Source: Cristatella mucedo (taxonomy: Eukaryota > Bryozoa > Phylactolaemata > Cristatellidae). From it: a stretch of 64,000 nt of DNA. The DNA lies in assembly GCA_009760855.2 (NCBI GenBank), contig WPIO01000126.1:287001-351000 (forward strand). The letters run 5' to 3'. Below the pieces are notes generated by a model, which did not search any database, was not told the DNA's origin, and saw only the letters and a list, made by a program, of their open reading frames with translations. The position numbers were made by a program, and so were the translations under genes. This document shows positions 54,701 to 64,000 of the stretch, piece by piece. The stretch's first letter is position 1; every line of letters begins with the position of its first letter.

Positions 54701-57700
54701 AGTGGGCTTGGGAAGCAAACACACGCCCACCCAGAGCACACACGACCAATGTAATGTATATCCGTCTGTAACTTTTCTTTTCTAGGCACTTCACATTTGC
54801 TGCAAAAGGAAATGCAATTGAATGGTGAGTAATATCATGCTTGATAAGCAAACAAAATGAATAACATGGTTAGGGGTGACTTGCACAGGGTCAGCATGCC
54901 AATGTGGTTAGTGGCAGCATGCAGTGTCAACACGCATAAGCACATGAAGGACGAATCACAGGGACCCACTAAATGCTGTTATAAATAGGTGTATTTTTAA
55001 GTTCTTTTAAATGTGGTCAAGTCAGGGGATGTTCTGACGCAGGTTGGGAGGGAGTTCCAGGCTTTGGGAGCACACGAACTAAATGCACGGTCTCCAGGCT
55101 TGTGTGTCGTGAGCTTGCAGTTGCCACATCACACCATTTCTTGCCGACATGCACTGGCACCCAGTCAAGCAATGCATCGACTCCAAGGTTTTGTCACTCA
55201 CTTTTAGGTACCTTCATTCTTTGGCTCCAGCCTACCTATAAGATCTACTCCCCCACCAGGCTAAGCATCGTAGCACTCGTTTTCTGAATCTAACTGTTCA
55301 TCTATACCTCGTACGAACCTCAAAACTTTTGGAGACCGTGGCTTTAGTTCGTATGCTCCCAAAGCTTGGAACTCACTCCTGACTTGAGTCACAACATCCC
55401 CTGACTAGGGCATATTAAAGAAAAGAAACTAAAAACACACCTATTCATCACAGCATTTAGTGCCCCCCCCCCGTGATTCGTCGTTGATGGACAGCATTTA
55501 GTGGGTTTCTGCGATTCGTCCTTTATGTGCTTATGCTTGCTGACACTGTGCAAGCTGCCACTAATCACACTTGCATGCTGAACCTGTGCATGTCACCCTA
55601 ACCATGTTATTCATGTTGTTTATCAAGAATGATATTACTCACTATTCAATCGTGTTTCTCTTTGCAGCAAATGTAAAGTGCTTAGAAAGAGATTAAGTTC
55701 TCTGGGGATGCTATATCAAACGTATTATTAATATAATTACTATTCATTTAGACGGAATATTCTGCATGGCAACTGCTTCACATTCCACAGGATGGGAGCT
55801 CCCCAAATAATAATCTGCCACTTGCATCGAGCATAAGAGAACTACATCTCTAACCAGGCACTTCATACCAAGCTAAACAAGAAGCAATAGCCAAGGGTTA
55901 ATGAATGCAAGGTCTCTGTGCTTACAAACAAGCATGAAAAAGCACGAGTGTATCATGATTAGAAAAGCATACACAAGTACACAAGAAGACACTCAGGGCC
56001 TGGACCCATAGTAACAGGCATGAATCCTGAGAAAGTAAGAATGCAAAGCACGCTGGAGCAAAACAGACAGGTTCACAGTAGCACAAGAAAAGCTGAGCAG
56101 AGTGTGTGTAATGTAATGTAATGTAATGTATCTCCTTCAGTAAATCCACAAAGTCAAAAAGACCATGTGGGCGTTACGCAGGAGAGTTTTGTATAGCGCA
56201 CTCGGAGCCTAAGCAGCTTTCGGTACGCATTCGGTTGCCAACAGACTTCGTCTCACGCAACAAAGAGAAAGTGGGAAGCATAGCAGAGTCAGGAGAGCAG
56301 TTGAGGTAGTGAGTAGCATAGAAGTAGCAGATCAGGACCGCTGAAAAGGATGTGCCATAGTCGGCAGTAGGAGAGTAGTTGTCGTTGACCAAGCGCTTCA
56401 TTTGCAGCCGTTCATACAGCACTCCATACATTGTTAACCAGCTAAATAGGTAGGCATCCAGACAAATAGGTAAGCCTCAGCTTGATTTAAATTTAAAGAT
56501 TTAAACTCTTTAAGTGCTACTCGCATAAGCAGTGGCAAGATAAGCAGAAGGAGTACCTTGTTCGCGCCACACTGGCTACTACGACAAGAACGGCTTTCAG
56601 GTTAGAGACAGTTGGCCACTGCAACTTGCTGCTGACGTCACTCGCTTTGCCACCAGTGTGCTGGCTAAAAACCACAACAGGCAAGTATAGAAAAACCACT
56701 GGACATGCAGCATGCAACAAACACATTCAGCATTTCATCGGTATGGGCTCAGTCTGAAGCTGGTATCTATAACCACCGTTATTACTGTACACCCATTTCT
56801 ACTATCAAGTCAAAACCACTGTGACCTCATCTCGAGGAGCATCGCTCACTCTTATAAAGATTACTAGCCCTCTTAACCCCACATACACTATTTTTCTCCT
56901 GATGCCACCATTACACGACCCTCATAATTCAGTAAATTCAATGTATTGCCACTATCAGAATATATCCAACTGAAGTGCCTAATGCTGTAACGACTGGCTC
57001 ACGTGCTGGTTACTTTAAAATAACATAGGGTTACTCAAATCTGTATGGTCTAACAGATGGCTGTTCTGTTCAGCTGCCTCGGACCTTTTGCAGAAACTTT
57101 AATGCTTTCGATTTATTTGCCGGAGAACGTTAAGCAGGGAAGGCTATTTGCTAAAAAAAAAACCACGACTGGCTGTTAGTCATGGTACGAATGATTGCCT
57201 AGTCAGGCCCATAAACGTTTATCCACACAGCTGACATACGAAAGGTAACGCAAAAGACATAAAAAAGGATATAATACAAAAACTAAACAAGACCCTGGTA
57301 AAAAGAATCAAGCTCTACATCATTGTAGCACTCTGCTAACCCTGCTACTTTAAGCACAACGATGCCCTGGTGTCTTCGGCCACCAGGCCCTCTTTCAGGA
57401 TAGTGGTCGTTGCTTGTTCTTGCTCCAGCTCACGCAAAGAGCCAGCACGCAAGCATGATCTCACGACTGGGCCCTCTCACTCCAGCACCAATTTGACAAC
57501 GTTGCAAAAGCCACCACCTTCAAACCCAGATTATTCTTAACTAATACAACAAAGTAGAGCTGATCAAATGACGTCAGAGGCTTCAGAGTAGGTTTTTAAA
57601 GATCAATCAGTCGCTTTCTTTTTCGGCCCTTGCTGCAAATTATAGGCTAGACCAGTGGTACAATGCCAAGCTGGTTTAGTCCGGCAGTTAAGGTGCTCCC

Positions 57701-60700
57701 CCCCCAGGCATATGCGAACCACCTGAATACAGATCAAGTTATTTCTCAACTAAGAAGCCAACAGCAGTTCAACGAGCGAGCAGCACTGTATGCCATAACC
57801 ATTTCTCAGCGGCCTAGTCAGATGCAGCCACCTACCTTACGCTGTCGCTGCTGAGGGAAGGAACGTGGTTACCTGCTGCTGTGAGCTCTCTCCGGCAAAA
57901 ATGCCACTTTGAGGTCTTTACATATCAACAAGGGAGTAGCCAAAGCTTCATCGTGTGAAAAGGCCGTGACAAGATCAACTCCTAAAGTCATGGTACATAC
58001 AATAGTGTGGAAGCATGGAGCAGCAGCACTCTTGGATCGGCTGTGCCACAGCCCAACCACATTCATATCATACCACTGAGGGCAGAAACCAGGAGAGTGA
58101 CCTCTGCTCTTTAAAATCCCAACAACCACAAACACCCCGTCGGTAGAACGACGTGAAGCACACACTCACCGAAATTTATGAGAACACCGAGGATCACATG
58201 AGCTGTTGGGTACCAGTTTCCGGCTGTGTGTCTGGTAGCACCAGTCCCAGGCAGAGGTGACTTCAGTATTTCTAGCAGGCTGTCTTTTATCCCCGAGACC
58301 ACTTCACTTTTCGAGTGGCACGACACTGAAAAGCAGCACGCACTGTGAACGGTGAGTCCGAGTATTGTGACCGTGCAGACGGTGACGTCTAAAAGCACCC
58401 AATGCATCGATAACACACTGGAAGGCAGCACCAGGCTGTTTGCTCCATTGCCAACTAAAGGATATACTGGCTGGCATGAATGCAACCAATAGGAGACTTT
58501 TAAGTCTCACTTTCACTAACTCATCCCCTCATGATTGGCGGTTCTAGCAAGGTCATGGTTGTCACACTAATGTCAAAGATTATTTGCACCAGAAACTAAC
58601 GTAACCGTGATTGTGGCACTAGTGCAATACATTAGCTATGCCTCCGGAAAATTGGTCCCCAGTAACAGTAGGCAAGTATTTCCGTGTAGTAATTGGCTGC
58701 TACTTCCCAGGGATATGTGTGGAATCCTGCGGTTGCCATAACATGCCAAGGCCTAAGGGTAGGCTCAACCAAACCAGAAAGCAGTCGATAAGTAAATCTG
58801 ACGGTTCACATGGGCTGCACGCCTTTCAGTCGTTAGCTCACAGATGCCCCTTCGAGCAATCTCTAAGGACAGGGCTCCTGCTTGCCAGAGCAGGATGTTC
58901 AGACAGTATATAGAAAAAGGAAGCAGGTGACTTCCCTCTACACACTCTGGGCCACACGTTGATGCAAAAATCCTATGCTCAAATCCAGCTGCCTGGCCGG
59001 CTGCATTTTAACTGAATGAGTGAGATCGAGTCCCCTTATTATATTTAAGGTGGTCTCCTGACCCTTGTGAGCTCGCAAGTTGAGCTCATTCTTTACTAAG
59101 AATGCACACAGCCCAGTAAATTGAACAGGTGCTCGAGCTTACTCATGTGGCTTCTTTGTCAAGCTGGCTTTATATGGAAAATCGAGAGTGGAAAAGATTA
59201 TAGATCAGTCGGTGAGTTCGGGACAGTCCAGAAGCAAATATTACAAGCTCTGCGAATATTACCAGCTTTCGGAAAGCCGCGGTATGAATGTGTTATAAAT
59301 ACCAAGTAATACAATTATGATTAATCTAGCCCTACTCGAAAATGCCAGGTCATCAGCAAGTACCTCCATAAAGCAAATTATACACCGTCTGATTTCAATC
59401 ATACCAAACTCACGTGAGGTGTTTAAGTAGCCATTTCATTACCAGACAGAACAAGAAAGGGGCAGGGAAGGTGGTCACATGCTTCTTCAAACGAAAGAGT
59501 TGGCTTACACTGCCTTTTGTAGGCATGCATGGCTATCTTTGCCTACTGTATGCAAATGGCCTTTGCATACTGTATGCAAACTGCATGAAGTGGCTCAGCA
59601 CAATGAGTACTAGAGATTATATGGAAAATATAAAGCCACATAAATGATTTGTTTTCGATTAGACATAAATCCAAAAGAATTGTTGCTGAAACTATGTTTG
59701 CTTGCCTACTTTACCGTTACTACCTTAACGTTCGAGTGCATTCACATGCACGATAGGCAGATTCCTACGGTTTAACACGAAAAGTAAAGGATATATGGCA
59801 TTTCTACATGCCACCGGGAAAAAACCTTAAACATTTGGAGGAAGGATAAAACAAAAGTCTACAGACAAGCCTACTGGAAAAATCTCAGCCACAATCATCA
59901 GTGATGATGAATTCGAATGACTAATGAATTTGCTTACATAAGCTGTGGATATTGTGTGCCTGGATGTTGTGTGCTATTAACAATCCATCGACGAGAGATG
60001 GAATTTTTCGAAGCATCTGTTCCCCGGCTTGCTATTCTGCTCCAAATAGTATGTACAGCTCATCTGTGCCCGGTTAAAGCCTACCGCCCCCAACTTCGTT
60101 TTGTCTGTTGAGGCTACGGCACCAATTCGGAGCGTCCCGGTACAACCTAACAGCAAGCATCAGAGTACACTGGTGTAAGCTTCAAGCGACTGTGCTGAGG
60201 CTGCTGGAGCTCATGATCAGCAATCTCAAGACAAGTGGCAAAGATGGTCAATTATTTATTACTGCAGGTAGCTGAACACATAATCACTAGCTGGCCAAGT
60301 CCAATCATGCCGAGAGATCGACCATAAACACACACAAATTTAACCCTGACCAAGTTTATATCGAGCATAACACACGTATGAAATCAAGCAAATGCTGTGA
60401 GCACTGATATGTGACTTACTCAAACAGAAAGCATAGTCTAAAGCGACCTGCTTATTCCGAGCTACTTCCAGAAGCATGGGCAATTGTCCAATAGACACCA
60501 TGTGCTCAATCGCAGATGGATAAAAACCTAAATAAAAAGAGTGAAGATAAATCAATGCTGTCAACATATCTGGAATGATATCGCAACAGAAAATTGCTTA
60601 TGACAATCACAGGCACACTGCAAGTTATGACAATAATTTATACTTATAAACTTGAGCTGCAAGATGCATGTTCCATTGAACCGACTTAGACTAACTCAAG

Positions 60701-61637
60701 AGCAGCTTGTACATTTTTTCTTGAGATTCTCATCGAGTTTACCATTTTCTTCATGACATTAAACTGCAAATGTTCTTGCTTTCCTGCTTGCCAAGCTCCC
60801 ATCAAACTTAAAAAGAGCCTTGTAAAAGATAAAGTTCACTTAAGGTGCTATACACGTTTGTTTATTATTATTACACAATCTCCATGCTGGCCGAGTCAGC
60901 AGATGCATGGCTGGTCCATCTACGGTCTATGTTGCCTTCATTATCATGAAAATTATGTACAATCAACCCCACGTGATAAGTATTATTTCACATACCCAGT
61001 ACAAGTCAGGTAGTCTGCTGTTTCTCCAATTGCAAAGCCCAGCATCTTGCTCCCTGGCGTTAGGACCTCAAAAAGTAGGGAGCACGAAGCAAACGAAAAC
61101 GTGAAATCCAGGCCCAGCAGGGACCGAACGTGGCATAAGCCTGCCGACCAATGAATGCACTGAATCAAGCCTGCTAACCTTTATTTGCTATATCGTACAC
61201 AGGCACCTGAATAGTTTGCTGCAAAAAGTTTGTAACCAGGATGCTTCACAGTGCAGCACAAGTGAAAAAACAGACCTCATCGGCATTATTACACAAAATA
61301 AGGGTGGTGCTACATCTGTAAGAGAAACGCAGTGAAATAGCAAAACCAACCACAATGAGAGAAAGAATTGATTAGCCTAAAACATATCTTGCAAGCAAAC
61401 TGTTACGAAGTGACAAATGGAATGAGCAAAGAAATTAACAACCAAGATAAACATGAACTCACCTAATGGTGTAGTCGGGCCACAACCACTGTTGGTGGCC
61501 TTGTTGCCCCCAGCAGAAGGCTCTTGTTCAAAGCAAGTGTGACAATTGATCTCCGAAAACAGACTCTTCTGCAGTTGCATATCACAGAACCGATGGCCTG
61601 GGTGTGTTTGTTTAAGCACTGATGCCTTAAAGCTCAT
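50773..61637 (-). CDS. SLF2: SLF2/FAM178-like protein, CANIN (Nse6-like) domain, 3' exons
   Basis: Eleven minus-strand exons with consistent phases: 61637-61463, 60527-60420, 58454-58170, 57981-57873, 56664-56557, 53647-53570, 53403-53325, 52996-52805, 51379-51242, 51140-51057, 50835-50773 (stop TAG). They give about 470 residues. Words recalled from the FAM178/SLF2 C-terminal domain appear in order: THPGHRF, GFYPSAIEHM, NWYPTAHVILGVLINFGVD, WPTVSNLKAVLVVVASVA, YTDSEIETMILGMILLALD, the ARKLAVLLSRCHHHTRL block, LTATLLHLL, and a basic end. SLF2 works with SLF1 to bring the SMC5/6 complex to damaged DNA or viral episomes; this role is from family knowledge. Vertebrate SLF2 is about 1,170 residues, so the disordered N-terminus is missing and probably lies further upstream. 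The first and last two exons are the least certain. An L2 pair and other LINE pieces sit in its introns. Confidence 0.68.
51665..51740. repeat. (GATA)n microsatellite
   Basis: About 17-18 GATA units in the intron between SLF2-like exons at 52805 and 51379. Confidence 0.96.
51741..52804. other. Intron of the SLF2-like gene, no exon found
   Basis: Lies between the exon ending at 52805 and the one starting at 51379 (minus). Neither strand shows a supported exon, though a short missing exon cannot be ruled out. Confidence 0.45.
54330..54460 (+). mobile_element. L2-like LINE 3' end
   Basis: 'ttccttgcagcaggttgtaaagcacccttatggggatcaagttctctaagggtgctgtac' and an ATT tail. In an intron of the SLF2-like gene. 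Confidence 0.7.
54775..55098 (-). mobile_element. L2-like LINE 3' fragment, left arm of an inverted pair
   Basis: 'tctaggcacttcacatttgctgcaaaaggaaatgcaattgaatgg...gggagcacacgaactaaatgcacggtctccag', minus strand. It abuts a plus-strand L2 fragment at about 55105. Confidence 0.85.
55105..55735 (+). mobile_element. L2-like LINE 3' fragment, right arm of an inverted pair
   Basis: Plus-strand L2 from 'tgtgtcgtgagcttgcagttgccacatcacacc' to the 3' terminus 'gattaagttctctggggatgctata' and ATT tail. The last about 400 bp are the reverse complement of the preceding fragment. Confidence 0.87.
55806..55910 (-). mobile_element. Degraded L2-like LINE 3' end
   Basis: 'aataataatctgccacttgcatcgagcataagagaactacatctctaaccaggcacttcatacc' resembles a worn reverse L2 terminus. 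Confidence 0.45.
56108..56440 (-). mobile_element. LINE 3' end of a second family, (ATTAC)n tail
   Basis: The minus frame 56431-56174 reads SPTADYGTSFSAVLICYFYATHY (quotable part SPTADYGTSFSAV), matching SPSADCGTCFSAF at the end of the LINE at 37150-38620. It is followed by 'tccgagtgcgctatacaaaa' and pentanucleotide repeats (GTAAT on the plus strand at 56108-56130). Lies in an intron of the SLF2-like gene. Confidence 0.7.
58460..60415. other. Intron of the SLF2-like gene
   Basis: Between exons starting at 58454 and ending at 60420 (minus). The phase-1 exon ends join directly, so no further exon is needed here. No repeat family was identified. Confidence 0.5.
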
Positions 61638-61639
61638 CT

Positions 61640-62437
61640 ATCAAGGGCGAAAAGAGAAGAAATTAAAGGCTGCAATTGTCAGCACACCTGTCAGAATGAC
61701 AATGAGGTTAATGGAGATAAAGACTCGTGCACGACTGATAGTTAGAAATTGCCATAGCCATACTGTCAAGAAGGTAAGAGGGGGCCATAAACCCCTAAAA
61801 GATCCGGAAAAAGCCAGGCAAGCCTACACTTTGGCCCTACACATGGCAACAAACAAAAATGCTGGTACACAGCCAGCAGCTTAGGAAAGCACCACAAGTT
61901 GCAGGCCTCGGTTTCAGGCATCGGTTTCAGTCCTCGAGAAGAGGGGAAGGACCTTATATATCACTGGGTCAAGAACTATTTGTAGCCATGCCACCCCCTC
62001 CCCCTTTATGGACTATGCTCCCCACCTTGACCATTAGGATATGCACCCGAAGTCAACGATATAGCACAGCTGCATGTTAGACTGGCTGACAGTATCTACA
62101 AGCATTGCATTACATTATAGTATGACAATATTTGTTCTACTAAGGTATCTAAACAGTTTTATTAGGCGATCAGTACGAGCAGAAGCCTAGCCTGTACCTG
62201 AGACACGGGGAAAGAGTAACTCAGCAAGGCCATTTAAGGGGCAATTTAATCACTGGAGCAGAACCTCAGGCTCGCGCCGGTCGGGTCAGGAATAACTCGT
62301 CGCATGGCACTGAATTCGACTAATTCGAGGCCCAAAGGATGAAGTGTCATGCTTCCAGCTGGCTGGAAACATGAAAGGACTTATGCTAATAAGTTAGCTG
62401 ATGACTCGGGCTTAGGGTGGATAACCAACCAAGTCAG

Positions 62438-62529
<92 letters not shown>

Positions 62530-63120
62530 AACATGGTCACGGAAACAAGAAACAGAGCCATCGACATCCTAGCAAGGGCAGGGCCCCTCGCCCCGTGAGG
62601 GTCTCTTAAAAGCAGGCGTGCGCATGCTAAAAGGTTGCCAAAATATGTACAAACTTCACTGGAAACGAATCTTGGGAACATACCCGAGTTATTCCAATTG
62701 ACAATCGGCACGTGCTACACCAATGCCGGCACTGATGTGCCCGACACACAAGAAGCCGACGGCAAAAGAAAAGGCATCCAGTAGTAGCAAAGTGTCAATA
62801 AGTAGCAAGTAGGTGCAAAGCGAAAAACTCTGCATGTCGACCAAATCGAGATTCCAAGACACAGCTAAGCTCAGTGGGGGCATCCAAGAGAAAGAGATGC
62901 AGCTTTCATGCAAATAACTTCCCATTGCCACACTTCATGCAACACATACATAAAAAGAATGGGGCACGTGACCTCTTGAATGCAAAGGAGGCTGACAATA
63001 TACTTGGGTAGGGTGTTGGGAGCGAGGTCAGAAGGATAACTCAATAACTGATTATGCACCAGATGAGTATCATGATTTACTGCCAAAACTAAGTAAAAAG
63101 AGTGATCCGTAACCACGTTA
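61640..63120. other. Upstream part of the SLF2-like gene or its intron; (GT)n inside
   Basis: N-terminal exons of the SLF2-like gene are expected in this direction, but I found none I trust. A minus frame at 62931-62689 is hydrophobic (SFSLCTYLLLIDTLLLLDAF) and does not resemble SLF2. Confidence 0.4.
62438..62528. repeat. (GT)n microsatellite
   Basis: About 45 GT units with one TTT interruption near the left end. Confidence 0.97.
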
Positions 63121-63127
63121 TGCTTAA

Positions 63128-63371
63128 TAATAATAAATTTGATATAGCCCCTCAGAGAACGCAATCTCTTTCTACGTGCTTTACATTTGCTGCAAAGGAA
63201 GCACGATCGAATGGTTAGTGGTAGCATACTCGAGAAATATGAATAACATGGTTAGGGGTGACATGCACACGGTCAGTATGCAAGCATGGTTAGTGGCAGC
63301 ATGCACAGTGTCAGCATGCATAAGCAAATCAGGGACGAACCACTGGGACCCACTAAATGCTGCAACAAATA
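63128..63371 (-). mobile_element. L2-like LINE 3' fragment, interrupted at its end by another element
   Basis: 'taataataataaatttgatatagcccctcagagaacgcaatctctttctacgtgctttac...gggacccactaaatgctgcaacaaata', the reverse L2. It stops where AACGGGGTAGCC begins, although other copies continue with 'ggtgtgttttta'. Confidence 0.88.
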
Positions 63372-64000
63372 AACGGGGTAGCCTCCGAAATAACCAGGGT
63401 AGGTTCAAAAAAAATTTCGAAATTCGTGTATTAAAGATAAACTAGTTATAAATGCAAGCTCAAATTTTGGTGGTTGTCAGATGACTGGAACATGGTCAAT
63501 AAAATTATTATGTAAGACCTATTTAAACCGGAAGTCGTACTTCGAGCTCAACAAAATAATTTTCTTTGACGAATAACTGAGCCGGAACTGCGGTTTTCTG
63601 GTAAACTCAGCGAATATAAGCTACTCAGCCCTAAACGGACCCTCAAAAAATAACTGGAGAATGATAAAACGTAAAAGTTTCCCAGAAATGACATGCCCCT
63701 CGAGATCACACGTCCGACTGGTAGTATAACAAGATCATAAAAGAGTAAACCCCATATCGGCAGGGTGCCTAGTCCCCCCCTCTGCTTCCTGCCCGCCCAT
63801 AGCAACCGGCATTCCAAGGCCCACTCCTTATTTACTTGGCAGAAACCTGTTTACATTGGTATGTTTACATCGGATCACAAACCGGAAGTGACTGTTATTC
63901 GGCCAGTAGACGAACATTAGGGATAATGTATTGAGAATTTAGAATTTTTTCCAGCCTTCTCGCATGCATATTTGACCTCAGTAGATAGACTTGTTTTGGT
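63372..64000 (+). mobile_element. Start of a second element sharing its end with the Mutator-like transposon
   Basis: Begins AACGGGGTAGCCTCCGAAA, 18 of 19 bases identical to 46855-46873, directly inside an L2 copy. Downstream it is non-coding and has ACCGGAAGT-type motifs at about 63523 and 63878. It runs off the window. Probably a related, perhaps non-autonomous, copy. Confidence 0.55.

Noticed and set aside
54548-54739. Minus frame with CICC and an SLWEDLAKLSL end, considered as an SLF2 exon
   Set aside because: Phases of the flanking exons already join without it. It looks more like a retrotransposon C-terminal scrap.
62689-62931. Hydrophobic minus frame considered as an N-terminal SLF2 exon
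   Set aside because: No resemblance to SLF2, and no splice sites that fit the phase of the next exon.
1-64000. CRISPR arrays, operons or bacterial insertion sequences
   Set aside because: Tandem repeats here are mini- and microsatellites without spacers, and the genes have spliceosomal introns.

Overview
The window is nuclear DNA from an animal, most likely a non-vertebrate metazoan whose phylum I cannot fix from sequence alone. The grounds are multi-exon genes with GT-AG introns of about 0.1 to 5 kb, a dense background of decayed LINEs (L2/CR1-like, with APE-type endonuclease and reverse transcriptase pieces), tRNA-derived SINEs, a Mutator-like DNA transposon and long microsatellites. Most long open frames are either transposon debris or frames created by simple repeats; the real genes had to be assembled exon by exon from splice sites and reading phase.

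Left part (about 6-36.5 kb) is a cluster of three genes for secreted H-type ferritins. Ferritin B (minus, 13307 to 6279) and ferritin A (plus, 14337/15030 to 17978) are head to head across a CpG-rich interval of 1.0 to 1.7 kb; ferritin C (plus, 27379 to 36503) lies 9.4 kb further on in the same direction as A. Each has four coding exons: a signal-peptide exon ending in phase 1, an exon carrying the first half of the four-helix bundle, a 120-nt exon and a 144-nt last exon. Intron positions and phases (1, 0, 0) are the same in all three, so they arose by gene duplication. All three keep the complete ferroxidase centre. Gene A also carries a tandem duplication of about 692 bp that copies its upstream region and signal-peptide exon, giving two possible first exons. 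Gene C has a GC-AG intron.

Right part (about 50.8-61.6 kb, minus) holds the 3' exons of a gene that I assign to the SLF2/FAM178 family (CANIN domain, Nse6-like partner of the SMC5/6 complex) from eleven exons with fully consistent phases. Its N-terminal exons are upstream, perhaps outside the window. Between the ferritin cluster and this gene are LINE fragments (37-38.6 kb), repeat-rich DNA with no gene I can defend (38.6-46.8 kb), and a Mutator-like transposon (about 46.85-50 kb) with an AT-hook/zinc-ribbon-like N-terminal frame and a DDE transposase frame offset by +1.

Repeats: at least fifteen L2-like 3' ends ending in (ATT)n, several tRNA-SINEs, one nested L2 insertion with a 13-bp target-site duplication (20.6-21.2 kb), an inverted L2 pair (54.8-55.7 kb), an 11-bp minisatellite of about 60 copies (26.1-26.8 kb), a 19-bp GC-rich minisatellite behind the first exon of ferritin C, and long (GA)n, (CT)n, (GATA)n and (GT)n tracts.
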